Counted from the stretch's first letter, positions 37,601 through 46,873 are shown. The stretch: 64,000 bases of DNA from Marinobacter sp. MDS2 (GCF_030718085.1 NZ_JAVAJF010000001.1:992001-1056000); one strand, 5' to 3'. The notes: generated by a model not told the origin, from the sequence alone. A program made the numbers and translations.

Positions 37601-38160
37601 CTCACAAACTGGACCGAGACCCGCTACTGCTCCGGGCCATTGCCGAAAACTACGCTAAAGTCCTGGCCTACAAGGACGAGTATGAAGTCGCCCGTCTGTT
37701 CAGCAATGGCAGCCTGCGCAAGCAACTCGAGGAACAATTCGAAGGGGATATCGAGCTGGAATTTAATCTGGCACCCCCTCTGCTTAGCCGCGGTAAAAAC
37801 GGCGAACGGCCGAAAAAGCACACCTTCGGGCCCTGGATGGAAACCGTATTCACTTGGCTGGCGAAAGCACGGGGCCTGCGCGGCACTCCTCTTGACCCAT
37901 TCGGATACACCGCCGACCGACGCCTGGAACGCAAAATCATTCGGGAGTACGAGGCAGACGTGGCATTCCTGCTCAAGCATCTGAGCAAAGACCACGCCGA
38001 TGCGGCGCGCAACCTGGCCAGCCTGCCCGCGAAGATCCGCGGTTACGGGCCGGTGAAAGAAGCCGCCTATCATGCTGCCCAACAAGAACGGGCGCAGTAC
38101 CGGGCTGAATTAAGCCCCAATGAACGGGCTCATCAACAAATCGCCAACGCAGCTGTCTAA
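34657..38160 (+). CDS. Indolepyruvate ferredoxin oxidoreductase family, fused
   Basis: 1167 aa from ATG 34657 (GAGGA seven bases upstream). An in-frame ATG at 34567 with a poorly spaced AGGA would add 30 unconserved-looking residues. Domains in order: N-terminal 2-oxoacid oxidoreductase half (SGYRGSPLGGFD), TPP-binding region (FCSGCPHNTST; GGIGCHYMATWM), a ferredoxin-like segment (CEGCGDCGIQSNC, then CNKDFSCVRGFCPSF), and the gamma-type domain (GVGGTGVVTVSALLGMA). A ~250-residue tail follows. Such single-chain enzymes convert 2-oxo acids from aromatic or branched-chain amino acids to acyl-CoA, reducing ferredoxin. First gene of the island. Confidence 0.92.
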   Translation: MSDLSRSPTGLRPVSLDDVWKKDTGSVYMNGSQALARLPLLQAQLDRNNDLNTAGFISGYRGSPLGGFDKVLWKARDHLKERNIHFLPGVNEDLGATAVWGSQQVNIFEGARYDGVFALWYGKGPGVDRTGDVFKHGNAAGTSRFGGVLAVAGDDHACKSSTLPHQSDYAFLDAGMPVLNPAGIQDILDLGLYGWAMSRFSGCWVGFKALAENMDSSISANLDLSRINIRIPTQFSMPEGGLNSRWPDKPMEQEERLHRHKLEAAKAFCRANRLDHTVLQAKQPRLGIVTTGKAYLDVIQALADLGLGDEEREAIGLAVYKVAMPWPLEPEGIYEFASGLEEILVVEEKRGLIEEQIKTQLYTWQDGKRPNVIGKKDDHGNDLLPTIAELTPAMVARAIASRLDGRYCNDTLQQRLGFLTEKENSLAQPKERLERTPHFCSGCPHNTSTQVPEGSRALGGIGCHYMATWMERGTDTFTQMGGEGVTWLGQAPFTNQKHVFQNLGDGTYFHSSVLAIRAAIASGANITYKILYNDAVAMTGGQPVDGTLTVQQISHQLYGEGVRRIAVVSDDIDKYPSRADFADRTTFHHRDDLDALQREMREIEGCSVIIYDQTCAAEKRRRRKRGTMEDPDQRVMIHSDVCEGCGDCGIQSNCLSILPKETDAGRKRTIDQSSCNKDFSCVRGFCPSFVTVKGGKLKKPAGVSSAVDFPELPEPTPVSGSNPYGILLTGVGGTGVVTVSALLGMAAHLEGKGVSVLDQAGLAQKFGAVVSHIRISDKQENIHAVRIPAGEADLMIAFDLMVSATDDALAKLDNRFSRAVVNTEKAMPAAFTRDPDIQFPGESMEQTVKEACRPDGSWFLNAGDLAKALMGDGMAVNLFTVGFAWQQGLLPLSAEAIERAIELNNVAVEKNKQAFLWGRRAAHDLDRVMALAFPKPQGTPVQVMETTDQLIQRNMAHLSDYQNASLAKRYEKLVRHAEQTIAHKLDRDPLLLRAIAENYAKVLAYKDEYEVARLFSNGSLRKQLEEQFEGDIELEFNLAPPLLSRGKNGERPKKHTFGPWMETVFTWLAKARGLRGTPLDPFGYTADRRLERKIIREYEADVAFLLKHLSKDHADAARNLASLPAKIRGYGPVKEAAYHAAQQERAQYRAELSPNERAHQQIANAAV

Positions 38161-38226
38161 AACAAAAAACGGCCACCGCAGGCCTCACAAGGGTAGCGGT
38201 CGGCCACCGACAAGAGGTGAAACGCC

Positions 38227-39327
38227 ATGAACGTATTCAGCCATCCGGAGTTCGATAACCACGAACACCTGTCTTTCGTCTGCGATGCCGAAACCGGCCT
38301 TAAAGGCATTATTGCCATTCACAATACCTCACGGGGAGCCGCGCTTGGCGGTTGCCGAATGTTCCCTTACGCCAGTGACGAAGAAGCGCTCAGAGATGTC
38401 CTTCGCTTATCGAGAGGCATGACCTATAAATCAGCGCTGGCCAATCTGGATCTCGGCGGCGGCAAGTCGGTGATCATCGGCGACCCGCGCAAACAGAAAA
38501 CCGAAGCCTTACTCGAAGCCATGGGCCGGCACCTGGAAAGCCTTGGCGGCCAGTACATTGCCGCTGAAGATTCCGGTACCAGCGTGCCCGATCTGAAAGT
38601 AATGGGTCGCCAGACTGCCCATGTGGCCGGCATAACGACCCGCACCGGTTTTGATGGCCTGCCCAGCACGGGCGATCCTTCACCGGTAACGGCTTACGGA
38701 ACCTACATTGGGCTCAAGGCGGCCGTAAAGCACAAGCTCGGTACGGATGACCTGACCGGTTTGAAAGTGGCCGTTCAGGGCATCGGCAATGTCGGCTTCC
38801 GCCTGGCCCGGTATCTGAAAGAAGCCGGTGCCGAACTGTGGGTCACCGACATTCACGCCGACAATCTCAAACGAGCGGTGGATGAATTGGGCGCAACAGC
38901 CGTTGCGTCCGAGGATATCCTGACCCTACCGGTTGATGTTGTCGCCCCCTGCGCCATGGGGGCCGTGCTGAATGACCAGAGCATTCCCGCACTCCGTGCC
39001 GCCATCGTGGCCGGTGCCGCCAACAATCTCCTGGACCGTCCCGAACACGACGCTGTCCTGAAACAACGCGGCATTCTCTATGCCCCGGACTTCGCGATCA
39101 ACGCCGGCGGCATCATCGATGTGTTTTACGAGCGTACGAACGGCTCTCCCGAGCAAATCCGTGCTCATGTAGACACTATCGGCGACACCCTGACCGAGAT
39201 ATTCCAGCGCTCAGATAATACCGGCCGCGCGACCGGTGAGATCGCCAACGAACTGGCAGAAGAGCGTTTCCAAAAACATGCTCCGGGTGCCGGGCAAACG
39301 CCCAGGCGACTGGCTTGCGCCGGGTGA
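38227..39327 (+). CDS. Leucine/phenylalanine/valine-type amino acid dehydrogenase
   Basis: 366 aa. Catalytic lysines are in MTYKSA (Lys68) and DLGGGKS (Lys80); the NAD-binding loop is GIGNVG (185-190). The length and GGGK context fit leucine dehydrogenase rather than hexameric glutamate dehydrogenase (~450 aa). It oxidatively deaminates branched or aromatic amino acids to 2-oxo acids plus ammonium. These are the substrates of the preceding ferredoxin oxidoreductase. AAGAGG precedes the start; 66-base gap from the oxidoreductase, no terminator. Confidence 0.9.
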   Translation: MNVFSHPEFDNHEHLSFVCDAETGLKGIIAIHNTSRGAALGGCRMFPYASDEEALRDVLRLSRGMTYKSALANLDLGGGKSVIIGDPRKQKTEALLEAMGRHLESLGGQYIAAEDSGTSVPDLKVMGRQTAHVAGITTRTGFDGLPSTGDPSPVTAYGTYIGLKAAVKHKLGTDDLTGLKVAVQGIGNVGFRLARYLKEAGAELWVTDIHADNLKRAVDELGATAVASEDILTLPVDVVAPCAMGAVLNDQSIPALRAAIVAGAANNLLDRPEHDAVLKQRGILYAPDFAINAGGIIDVFYERTNGSPEQIRAHVDTIGDTLTEIFQRSDNTGRATGEIANELAEERFQKHAPGAGQTPRRLACAG

Positions 39328-39417
39328 CCTGACACCGGCGCGTCCCCTTGGGAGCTGCAGGGTCTGCAGCTCCCCTTTTAACCCCTGAAACAAAAACAAT
39401 ACCTTCGGGAGATCATT

Positions 39418-40830
39418 ATGTCTGTCACTTCATCCGGCTCCGCGACCTACACGGAAGCCCTTGAGGGCTCCAATGCGAAACGGGGACTCTGGTCCTCACG
39501 GCTCGCCTTTATTCTGGCTGCCACCGGTTCCGCCGTTGGCCTCGGTAACATCTGGAAGTTCCCTTACGTTACCGGCGAAAACGGGGGTGGTGCCTTTGTG
39601 TTGGTTTACCTTGCCTGTATCGCCGTAGTGGGCATCCCTATCATGATGGCCGAAGTGATGATTGGCCGCCGGGGTGGTCGTAGCCCGGTCAACAGCATCC
39701 GGCTGATCACCGAGCGCGACAAGCTGAACCCGGCCTGGAAACTGGTGGGTGCCATCGGCGTTCTCGCAGGATTTCTGATTCTGTCGTTCTATTCAGTAAT
39801 TGGTGGCTGGGCCATCTCTTACGTGGGCACCACCGCCAGCGGACAACTCGCCGGGCAATCTGCAGACGCCGTGGGCGCCATCTTCTCAGGATTGCTGAGC
39901 ACCCCTTCTACCCTGCTGCTTTGGCACACCGTGTTCATGGCCTTGGTGATGCTGGTCGTGGCCCGGGGCGTTCGCTCGGGTCTTGAGCGGGCCGTCAGTA
40001 TCCTGATGCCTGCGCTGTTTGTACTGCTTCTGTTGGTTGTCGGCTACGCCATGACCACCGGCCACTTCGGTCAAGCCGCTACGTTCCTGTTCCAGCCGGA
40101 CTTCTCCAAGCTGACCACGTCGGGCGTACTGGTGGCCCTTGGCCATGCATTCTTTACGTTGAGTCTAGGCATGGCGGTCATGATGGCCTACGGTTCCTAC
40201 CTGCCCAAGAATATTTCCATCGCCAAAACATCCGTTACTGTCTCGGTGGTCGATACCGGCGTGGCACTGCTGGCCGGCATGGCGATTTTCCCGATCGTCT
40301 TTGCGAATGGACTGGAGCCGGGCGCGGGTCCTGGACTGATTTTCCAGACTCTGCCACTGGCCTTTGGTCAGATGCCGATGGGCTCGTTGTTCGGCACTCT
40401 GTTCTTCGTGTTGTTGGTGTTCGCGGCCTGGACATCGGGCATCTCGCTACTGGAACCCATCGTGGAATGGCTGGAAGAGCAGAAAGGTATGAACCGTGCC
40501 ATCAGCACCCTGGCCGCCGGTGGCGTGTGCTGGGCACTGGGTATTGCGTCGGTATTGTCCCTGAACCTGTGGGCGGACGTGGCACCGCTGGGATTCATTC
40601 CGATGCTGGAAGGCAAAACCATCTTTGACCTGCTGGACTTCTTTACCGCCAACATTCTGCTGCCACTGGGCGGCCTGTTGGTTGCACTGTTTGCCGGTTG
40701 GGTGATGTCTCGTCAGGCTATGGAAAACGAACTTTCGCTGTCACCGGGCATGTTCAACCTGTGGTTTGTCACTGTCCGGTTTATCACGCCGGTCGCTGTG
40801 GCTATCGTGTTTATCTACAACCTGATGTAA
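39418..40830 (+). CDS. Sodium-coupled amino acid transporter (NSS/SNF family)
   Basis: 470 aa. The hallmark first helix region reads ATGSAVGLGNIWKFPYVTGENGGGAF, including the Na-binding unwound helix of LeuT-like carriers. About 11-12 helices follow. It imports amino acids with Na+. Placement after the dehydrogenase and before a terminator makes it the uptake step of the same pathway; the Na+ gradient could be maintained by the Mrp antiporter 16 kb away. Confidence 0.92.
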   Translation: MSVTSSGSATYTEALEGSNAKRGLWSSRLAFILAATGSAVGLGNIWKFPYVTGENGGGAFVLVYLACIAVVGIPIMMAEVMIGRRGGRSPVNSIRLITERDKLNPAWKLVGAIGVLAGFLILSFYSVIGGWAISYVGTTASGQLAGQSADAVGAIFSGLLSTPSTLLLWHTVFMALVMLVVARGVRSGLERAVSILMPALFVLLLLVVGYAMTTGHFGQAATFLFQPDFSKLTTSGVLVALGHAFFTLSLGMAVMMAYGSYLPKNISIAKTSVTVSVVDTGVALLAGMAIFPIVFANGLEPGAGPGLIFQTLPLAFGQMPMGSLFGTLFFVLLVFAAWTSGISLLEPIVEWLEEQKGMNRAISTLAAGGVCWALGIASVLSLNLWADVAPLGFIPMLEGKTIFDLLDFFTANILLPLGGLLVALFAGWVMSRQAMENELSLSPGMFNLWFVTVRFITPVAVAIVFIYNLM

Positions 40831-40836
40831 CCCGAA

Positions 40837-40864
40837 GCCCGGGCAGAACGCTGCCCGGGCGTTT
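40837..40864 (+). terminator. Intrinsic terminator of the amino-acid oxidation island
   Basis: Perfect 10-bp GC stem (GCCCGGGCAG / CTGCCCGGGC) with loop AACG followed by GTTT, six bases after the transporter stop codon. Confidence 0.8.
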
Positions 40865-40892
40865 CACTGGTCCACAAAAATTCCTGCTGTTC

Positions 40893-41108
40893 TTAACTGT
40901 CAGAGATACGAAATCCGATTTTCAGCACCACCTGATAGTGACCAACCTTGCCGTCCACAATATGCCCCCGGGTTTCAATGACCTCAAACCACTCCATGTT
41001 GCGGACACTTTTGCCGCACTCTCCAAGCGCATTTTCGATAGCGTCTTCGATGCTTTTCTTCGAGGAACCAACAATTTCCACTTTCTTGTAAACGTGGTGA
41101 TTCGACAT
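40893..41108 (-). CDS. Dodecin family flavin-binding protein
   Basis: 71 aa from ATG 41108, which has the strong AGGAGG seven bases upstream. The sequence YKKVEIVGSSKKSIEDAI, the conserved Trp in NMEWFEVIETRGHI and GHYQVVLKIGFRI identify dodecin, a small dodecameric protein that stores or buffers flavins. Single gene. Confidence 0.95.
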   Translation of the reverse strand: MSNHHVYKKVEIVGSSKKSIEDAIENALGECGKSVRNMEWFEVIETRGHIVDGKVGHYQVVLKIGFRISDS

Positions 41109-41180
41109 AAACACCTCCTGCAACTTGCTCCGTTTACTTGAGCCTAGAAGACAAGAGGCGTACCAGCAAACCTCAGTCTT

Positions 41181-41912
41181 TCACGCAGGCTTGCGGGCGA
41201 CGTAGACGGTGTTGAAGGATTCCCGGTTTTGGAAGGGATTGAAGAAGCTAACAACGTGGCAGGCTACGTCTTCGAACACTTCATTCAGGACAGCCATAAA
41301 CTCGTCGTCTTCGCCTTCGTTTGACCACATGGCAAAAATGCCCCGCGGCTTAAGCTGCCGAGCCATGAGGCGTATATTTTGGATGCTGTAGAAGCTGGCA
41401 CTGGAGTCGTGCAGCAGAGCTCTGGGCGAGTGGTCGATGTCTAGCAGAATGGCATCGAATTGCTTTCCCGGCGCTTCAGGGTCGAAACCTCCGGTGGCGG
41501 GATCTGCTACGGCCATGTCGAAGAAGCTGCCGTGCACGTAGCGCTGTCGCGGGTCGTCGTTCTGTTCTTTGCCAAGGGGCACGAGTTCTTGCTGGTGCCA
41601 GCCGATCACGGGCTTGAGGTATTCGACGACTAGCAGTTCGGATACGCGTTGGTGTTTGAGGGCTGCAACGGCGGTATAGCCCAGTCCAAGGCCCCCGACG
41701 ACGACACTGAGGTTGTCGCCTTCGGTTGCATCGAGGCCGATATCCGAGAGCGCAATTTCGGCATCGACGAACATGCTGGACATAAGAAACTCTTCGCCCA
41801 GTTTCACTTCGTAGATATCCCGTTCACCCAGCGCCGGTATCTTGCGGCGGCGCAGAGTGATTTCCCCGATCACCGAGGGTTGGCTGTCTATTTGTTCGAA
41901 AAGCAGTCCCAT
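41181..41912 (-). CDS. Spermidine-synthase-like methyltransferase-fold protein
   Basis: 243 aa. The Rossmann motif VVVGGLGLGYTAVAAL binds the nucleotide-like substrate, then LLVVEYLKPVIGW and DAILLDIDHSP. These match the spermidine synthase/class I methyltransferase fold. Aminopropyl-transferase residues are not clear and there is no adjacent speD, so the actual reaction is uncertain. It starts 10 bases after the DUF1415 stop, so the two probably form one unit. Confidence 0.75.
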   Translation of the reverse strand: MGLLFEQIDSQPSVIGEITLRRRKIPALGERDIYEVKLGEEFLMSSMFVDAEIALSDIGLDATEGDNLSVVVGGLGLGYTAVAALKHQRVSELLVVEYLKPVIGWHQQELVPLGKEQNDDPRQRYVHGSFFDMAVADPATGGFDPEAPGKQFDAILLDIDHSPRALLHDSSASFYSIQNIRLMARQLKPRGIFAMWSNEGEDDEFMAVLNEVFEDVACHVVSFFNPFQNRESFNTVYVARKPA

Positions 41913-41922
41913 GTTTTGGCTC

Positions 41923-42474
41923 TTATTTCGAGTTTGTCAGGAAAGCTGCGAGCAACGCTTTCATTTTCTCTGCGCCTTCCCGATTCATCAGTTCGATATT
42001 CCGGTCGGGAATGCCATCCACATCGGGATAGCCATCAATCGCAGACTCCAAGCTCGCTTCCCGCAACAAATGCAGCATAGGATACGGAGAACGGTTCGTG
42101 TAATTCTCTGCCGCACCGGCCTCGGTGTCGGCGAACTGGTAATCCGGATGGAAGCTGGCGATCTGATAGATGCCTTCCAGTTCCAGATAATCCAACAGAG
42201 CGTCTGCGGTATCCAGGAACTCGTTGTAGGCATAAAAATCCTGCAACACGCCCGGGTGAATCAACAACGTTGTTTCAACGTCCGGCTGGTCTTCTAACAG
42301 TTGAAGCTCAGCATGCAGCGCCTGCACAAGTTCGTCTTCGGTCTTGGCTTCCGTAACAACAAACCGAACCCGGTCTTTCACCAGCTCACGCTTGGCAAAC
42401 GGACATAGGTTGTAGCCAACCACAACGTCTTCAACCCATTTACGGGTGGCACCAATAATTTCAGTCTCGCTCAT
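41923..42474 (-). CDS. DUF1415 family protein
   Basis: 183 aa from ATG 42474; a 14-codon in-frame extension is discarded. Family features are WVEDVVVGYNLCPFAKRELV at the N-terminus, TTLLIHPGVLQDFYAYNEFLD, QIASFHPDYQFADTE and SPYPMLHLLRE. Cytosolic, function unknown. It is first in a two-gene unit with the spermidine-synthase-like protein. Confidence 0.9.
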   Translation of the reverse strand: MSETEIIGATRKWVEDVVVGYNLCPFAKRELVKDRVRFVVTEAKTEDELVQALHAELQLLEDQPDVETTLLIHPGVLQDFYAYNEFLDTADALLDYLELEGIYQIASFHPDYQFADTEAGAAENYTNRSPYPMLHLLREASLESAIDGYPDVDGIPDRNIELMNREGAEKMKALLAAFLTNSK

Positions 42475-42524
42475 ACGTTTTCCAATAGCATTCGAGAAAA
42501 CATCAAGGCCACTCAACAGTATGA

Positions 42525-42720
42525 GCGGGTGTGTGGGGTGAGCCTGCCAAAAATGTGCGTAGCCATGGATGGCGAAGCAGAAGCGTCACATGTGTTCAGC
42601 CGAGCGCTCATGAAGCGGAGCTTCATGCGACAGATGAACGACCGCAATCTGTGATTGCGGGCCGGACCCCGGAGGGGTGCCGAAGGAGCGGTTTTTGGCA
42701 GGCTCACCCCACATGCCCGC
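42525..42720. repeat. Large inverted-repeat intergenic element, type B
   Basis: Arms 42525-42553 and 42692-42720 pair at 27 of 29 positions, including a perfect 22-bp core (TGTGGGGTGAGCCTGCCAAAAA and complement). The 138-nt interior has at least three further hairpins: GCCATGGATGGC, CATGAAGC..GCTTCATG and CGCAATC..GATTGCG. No coding frame. It fills most of the gap between the DUF1415 start and the ABC-F gene 3' end. It does not share the loop core of the elements at 12271 and 14338. Confidence 0.8.
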
Positions 42721-42767
42721 CAGCACCCTAGTCTGACCCCAGAGAACAGCAGACTCCTAGCTAAACC

Positions 42768-44354
42768 TCAGAGGTAACCCTGACTCCGCAAATAATCATC
42801 GTAACTACCACTAAAGTCCGTAATCCCATCCGGCTTCAACTCAATAATCCGAGTCGCCAAGGAAGAAACAAACTCCCGGTCGTGGCTCACGAAAATCAGC
42901 GTGCCCGGATAATTCTCCAGCGCCAGGTTCAACGCCTCGATGGACTCCATATCCAAGTGGTTGGTTGGCTCATCCAACAGCATCACATTCGGCTTCTGCA
43001 GAATCAGCTTACCAAACAGCATCCGGCCCTGCTCACCACCGGACAACACCTTCACCGATTTACCAATGTCATCACCTGAGAACAACATCCGCCCCAACGT
43101 ACCGCGCACCAACTGCTCACCGCCGCTGGTCCATTGCGCCATCCAGTCGGTGAGGGTGTCATCTTGCGCAAAATCCGCAGTGTGATCCTGCGCGAAATAA
43201 CTCACCTGCGCACTGTCCGTCCACTTCACCTCACCGGCGTCTGGCTCATACGCACCGGCCAGACACTGCAGCAACGTGGTTTTACCGATACCGTTCGGAC
43301 CGATGATGGCCACACGCTCGCCTGCTTCAATCTGCAAATCCAAATTTTCAAACAGTGGGCCGTCATCAAAGCCTTTAGTCAGGCCCAGCAACGTAACCGC
43401 CTGGCGATGTAGCTTCTTTTCCTGCTCAAAGCGGATGAACGGACTGACTCGGCTAGAAGGTTTCACTTCTTCCAACTGAATCTTATCGATCTGCCTTGCG
43501 CGGGAAGTCGCTTGCTTGGCTTTCGAGGCGTTGGCCGAGAAACGGCTTACGAACTGCTGCAATTCAGCAATCTGAGCCTTCTTCTTGGCGTTGTCTGCCA
43601 TCATACGCTCGCGGGCCTGGGTGGCGGCGGTCATGTATTCATCGTAGTTGCCCGGGAACAGGCGCAGCTCGCCGTAATCCAGATCCGCCATGTGCGTGCA
43701 CACGCTGTTCAGGAAGTGACGGTCGTGAGAAATGATGATCATGGTGCTGCTACGGGCCACCAAAATGCTTTCCAACCAACGGATGGTGTTGATGTCCAGG
43801 TGGTTAGTGGGCTCGTCCAGCAGCAGAACGTCCGGATCGGAAAATAGTGCTTGAGCCAGCAGAACCCGAAGTTTCCAACCGGGCGCCAAGGCACTCATCG
43901 GCCCGTTGTGCTGATCCAGCGGAATATCGAGGCCCAGCAGCAGTTCACCGGCGCGAGATTCAGCGGTGTAGCCGTCCATTTCGGCGAATTCCACTTCCAG
44001 ATCCGCCACCGCCATGCCGTCTTCTTCGCTCATTTCCGCCAATGAATAAATGCGGTCACGCTCTTGTTTAACGTGCCACAGCTCTTCATGCCCCATGATC
44101 ACGGTGTCGATCACCGTGCAGTCTTCATAGGCAAACTGATCCTGGCGCAGCTTACCCAAGCGCACGTTCGGCTCCAGCATGACCTGGCCGGCGGAAGGCT
44201 CCAGATCGCCACCCAGTATTTTCATCAGGGTGGATTTGCCGCAGCCGTTGGCGCCGATGAGGCCGTAACGGTTACCACTGCCAAATTTGGCAGAAACGTT
44301 TTCAAACAGGGGCTTAGCCCCGAATTGCATGGTGATATTGGCAGTGGAAATCAA
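42768..44354 (-). CDS. ybiT: ABC-F ATPase, YbiT-like
   Basis: 528 aa, two ATPase domains and no membrane helices. Walker [10 protein letters not shown] and GPNGIGKTT; Walker B followed by DEPTNHLDI and DEPTNHLDM. The first signature is the unusual LAPGWKLR, as in YbiT, and the second is LSGGEQGR. The interdomain linker is basic ([14 protein letters not shown]). ABC-F proteins bind the ribosomal E site and relieve stalls; YbiT is a housekeeping type rather than a resistance determinant. Confidence 0.93.
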   Translation of the reverse strand: MISTANITMQFGAKPLFENVSAKFGSGNRYGLIGANGCGKSTLMKILGGDLEPSAGQVMLEPNVRLGKLRQDQFAYEDCTVIDTVIMGHEELWHVKQERDRIYSLAEMSEEDGMAVADLEVEFAEMDGYTAESRAGELLLGLDIPLDQHNGPMSALAPGWKLRVLLAQALFSDPDVLLLDEPTNHLDINTIRWLESILVARSSTMIIISHDRHFLNSVCTHMADLDYGELRLFPGNYDEYMTAATQARERMMADNAKKKAQIAELQQFVSRFSANASKAKQATSRARQIDKIQLEEVKPSSRVSPFIRFEQEKKLHRQAVTLLGLTKGFDDGPLFENLDLQIEAGERVAIIGPNGIGKTTLLQCLAGAYEPDAGEVKWTDSAQVSYFAQDHTADFAQDDTLTDWMAQWTSGGEQLVRGTLGRMLFSGDDIGKSVKVLSGGEQGRMLFGKLILQKPNVMLLDEPTNHLDMESIEALNLALENYPGTLIFVSHDREFVSSLATRIIELKPDGITDFSGSYDDYLRSQGYL

Positions 44355-44537
44355 GAAAAGAACCTATACACGTGAGGGCCAGCGCTGTGGCGGCAAAATA
44401 AACGGCGCATTGTACAGGTTTGCAAGCGCAACTGTGAGGCAGAAGAAACACGCATAAAAACCACTTGCCTCGGGCAGGCGGTACGGGCAGCATTCACCTT
44501 CTGAACATCCCATCCATCCGACAACAGGATATTGATC

Positions 44538-44816
44538 ATGGCACAAGCAACTGCACGCCACATTCTGGTAGACAGCGAAGCAAAATGTGAAGAACTGAAG
44601 AAAGCCATCGAAGGCGGTCAGGATTTCGCGGAAGTTGCCAAGCAGCACTCTTCCTGCCCATCAGGCCGCAACGGCGGCGATCTGGGTTCTTTCGGCCCGG
44701 GCCAGATGGTTCCCGAGTTTGACAAGGCTGTATTCAGCGGCGAAGTGAACACCGTTCTTGGCCCAATCCAGACTCAGTTCGGCTACCACCTTCTGGAAGT
44801 GACTTCCCGCAGCTGA
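44538..44816 (+). CDS. ppiC: Peptidyl-prolyl cis-trans isomerase PpiC (parvulin)
   Basis: 92 aa from ATG 44538 (AGGA eight bases upstream; a TTG two codons earlier is less likely). The whole protein is one rotamase domain: ARHILVDSE, CPSGRNGGDLGSFGPGQMVPEFDKAVFS, and TQFGYHLLEV. The length equals cytosolic PpiC (93 aa in E. coli). No signal peptide, so it acts in the cytoplasm. Divergent from the ABC-F gene. Confidence 0.96.
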   Translation: MAQATARHILVDSEAKCEELKKAIEGGQDFAEVAKQHSSCPSGRNGGDLGSFGPGQMVPEFDKAVFSGEVNTVLGPIQTQFGYHLLEVTSRS

Positions 44817-44861
44817 TAGCTGTTGGCCTGCCCGTGTGAACATCACACCGGCAGGCTGCCC

Positions 44862-45692
44862 TCACTGAGCGTTTTCTTTCCCGAGATTCCTGAACCTTGC
44901 CAGTTGGTTGCCAATATTCTCAATCGGCTCCGTCACGGCCTGCTGAACACTCTCTGCCACCACCCTGGTGAACTGCTGACCGGCATCACTTTCCAGAAAC
45001 TCCAGATACAACTCCATCTCTTTCGGAGTGATTTTTTGGTAGGTGTATAAATAGCTGTCGTAAACTTGTTTGCCCACAACAGCTTGCAATGCTGGGCGCT
45101 GTGCCTCTAATTGCTGGCGCGTTGCTTCCGGGTCCGCTGGCTCACCCCGCACCGCGGCCAGCGCTGAAGATAAACCCATCTGGAGCGCAATAGCGGTATC
45201 GACGGCACTTTCGGAGGCACGGGCAGCGCGATCAAAGCGATCGAAGCGTGCTTCCCGGTCGGTGCCCTTGTTGAGCTTGTTCAACTCCGGTGCTTTCTTG
45301 CGAATTTGCGGCCAGATAGCCGGAGCCGAGGCGGCGACTTCAGCCCGTGCGATTTTTTTCGCCACCGGCTTCTGGTACCACTCGTGCACCTTCGCCAGCT
45401 GTTCATCGCTTAAAGATGCATCGAGGTTCGAGGCGATTTTCCGTTTGATCTCTTCGGGGCGAAAGCTGTTCTGCACCACATACGCAATGGTGTCCGCCAC
45501 CATCGGTGGCACCTGTGCTTGTTGTTTAAGACCATCCCGTATGCCCTGCCCCATCATCGCCGGATACTGCACAACGATGTCGTCCACGGGCGAAGCTTCC
45601 AGCACCTGCTGGGCGCTTGGTGCGGCTTGTACCAGACTGCTCACCAGCAGCCCGGCCACTAAAAGAGGTTTCATCAAGGTGTTCAATGTCAT
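44862..45692 (-). CDS. DUF2059 periplasmic protein
   Basis: 276 aa with signal peptide (cleaved near VQA/AP, residue 23). Helical body; the C-terminal DUF2059 pattern includes YQKITPKEMELYLEFLESDAGQQF. Function unknown. Single gene, convergent with ppiC. Confidence 0.82.
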   Translation of the reverse strand: MTLNTLMKPLLVAGLLVSSLVQAAPSAQQVLEASPVDDIVVQYPAMMGQGIRDGLKQQAQVPPMVADTIAYVVQNSFRPEEIKRKIASNLDASLSDEQLAKVHEWYQKPVAKKIARAEVAASAPAIWPQIRKKAPELNKLNKGTDREARFDRFDRAARASESAVDTAIALQMGLSSALAAVRGEPADPEATRQQLEAQRPALQAVVGKQVYDSYLYTYQKITPKEMELYLEFLESDAGQQFTRVVAESVQQAVTEPIENIGNQLARFRNLGKENAQ

Positions 45693-45855
45693 GTCACTCT
45701 TATCCGGTTACGGGAACAGCGATGTTTATGACATGCAGGCCGCCCCTTCAGCAAGCTTCCAATGCTGCTGAAGATGACGGTTTGGTAGGAATGTTTCTGT
45801 ACCGGTGGAAAAATCCTTGGGATATCCGGTACAAACACGTTAATGCCTACGGAGC

Positions 45856-46755
45856 TCAGAGCGTGTTGCTGAATTCGATGGCCGGGCCCAAGGCTTTGAG
45901 CCGCTCTACCAGAAACTCCATCACAATCCGGACCCGAGCCATTTGCTGCGTGTCGTGGTTGACGTGCAGCCAAAGATCGATGCTTTCCCCGTCCAGCGGA
46001 TCCGAAAGACGCCGCAACTCCTTCGCCGCTTCTCCTAGGTAACACGGCAAAACCGCCAAGCCAGCCCCAGCCCGCGCCAAAGCGTGCATAGACTGCAGAC
46101 TGTTGCAGCGGATCACCGTGGGTACGTTCTTGAGGTGCTTTCGGTACCACTTGCCGGTCGCCAAATGGCTAAAAGACTCGTCCGGAATCAACCAGGTACA
46201 GGCCTCCGGATGGTTCTCAATGTCCATTTTCCGATTTCGTCGGCAGTAGTTTGTCGAGCCGTAAACGGCGGAATCGATTGCCGCAATACGCTCACCTTCC
46301 AGGGTGGCCTGCGGCTTATTCTCCGGGCGCAAGGTTAGATCAGCCTCCCGGTGACTCAGGTTTGCCACATCGTTGTCGGTCAGAACCTCCAGCTCAATGT
46401 CCGGGTACTCCCGCACCAGCGCCGCCAATACCGGGCTGAGCAATTCATACATCACCGCATCTTCCGCAGCGATTCTGACTTTGCCAACCGGCGCACCATC
46501 TTGGCCAACCAGTTTCCGCTCCAGGTTTTCCATGTCCACCGCGAGCCTTTCGGCCTCTCGATAGGCCATTTCCCCCGTCGCTGTAAGCTGTAATCCATCG
46601 CGATTACGATCAAAAAATTGCACACCCAACGACTCTTCCATCTGATCAAGTCGTCTTAAAACAGTAGTTTGGTGCACTCCCAGCATTTCACCCGCTTTTG
46701 CGAAGGTTCCAGCTATTGCCAGAGCCCGTATATATCGAAGATAATCCCAGTCCAT
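45856..46755 (-). CDS. LysR-family transcriptional regulator
   Basis: 299 aa from ATG 46755; a GTG two codons upstream is an alternative. The N-terminal winged helix has GTFAKAGEMLGVHQTTVLRRLDQMEESLG and FDRNRDGLQLT. The C-terminal effector domain ends LRRLSDPLDGESIDLWLHVNHDTQQMARVRIVMEFL. LysR regulators usually act on the divergent neighbour, here a 64-aa gene 118 bases away. The effector is unknown. Confidence 0.9.
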   Translation of the reverse strand: MDWDYLRYIRALAIAGTFAKAGEMLGVHQTTVLRRLDQMEESLGVQFFDRNRDGLQLTATGEMAYREAERLAVDMENLERKLVGQDGAPVGKVRIAAEDAVMYELLSPVLAALVREYPDIELEVLTDNDVANLSHREADLTLRPENKPQATLEGERIAAIDSAVYGSTNYCRRNRKMDIENHPEACTWLIPDESFSHLATGKWYRKHLKNVPTVIRCNSLQSMHALARAGAGLAVLPCYLGEAAKELRRLSDPLDGESIDLWLHVNHDTQQMARVRIVMEFLVERLKALGPAIEFSNTL

Positions 46756-46796
46756 AGTCACTGCACATTTGCAACATGAGTACGAAGTTTAACGTA

Positions 46797-46825
46797 TTCA
46801 AACTGCAAATAAGAACCTCTAGAAT
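46797..46825 (+). promoter_or_regulatory. Putative promoter of the 64-aa gene
   Basis: TTCAAA (46797-46802), 17 bases, TAGAAT (46820-46825), then a roughly 40-base leader to a strong Shine-Dalgarno. It lies in the LysR divergent region. Confidence 0.45.
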
Positions 46826-46873
46826 AATTTAAAACCTAACAAACCAAGCCACCCTAGAAAGGAGGAAGGCATC

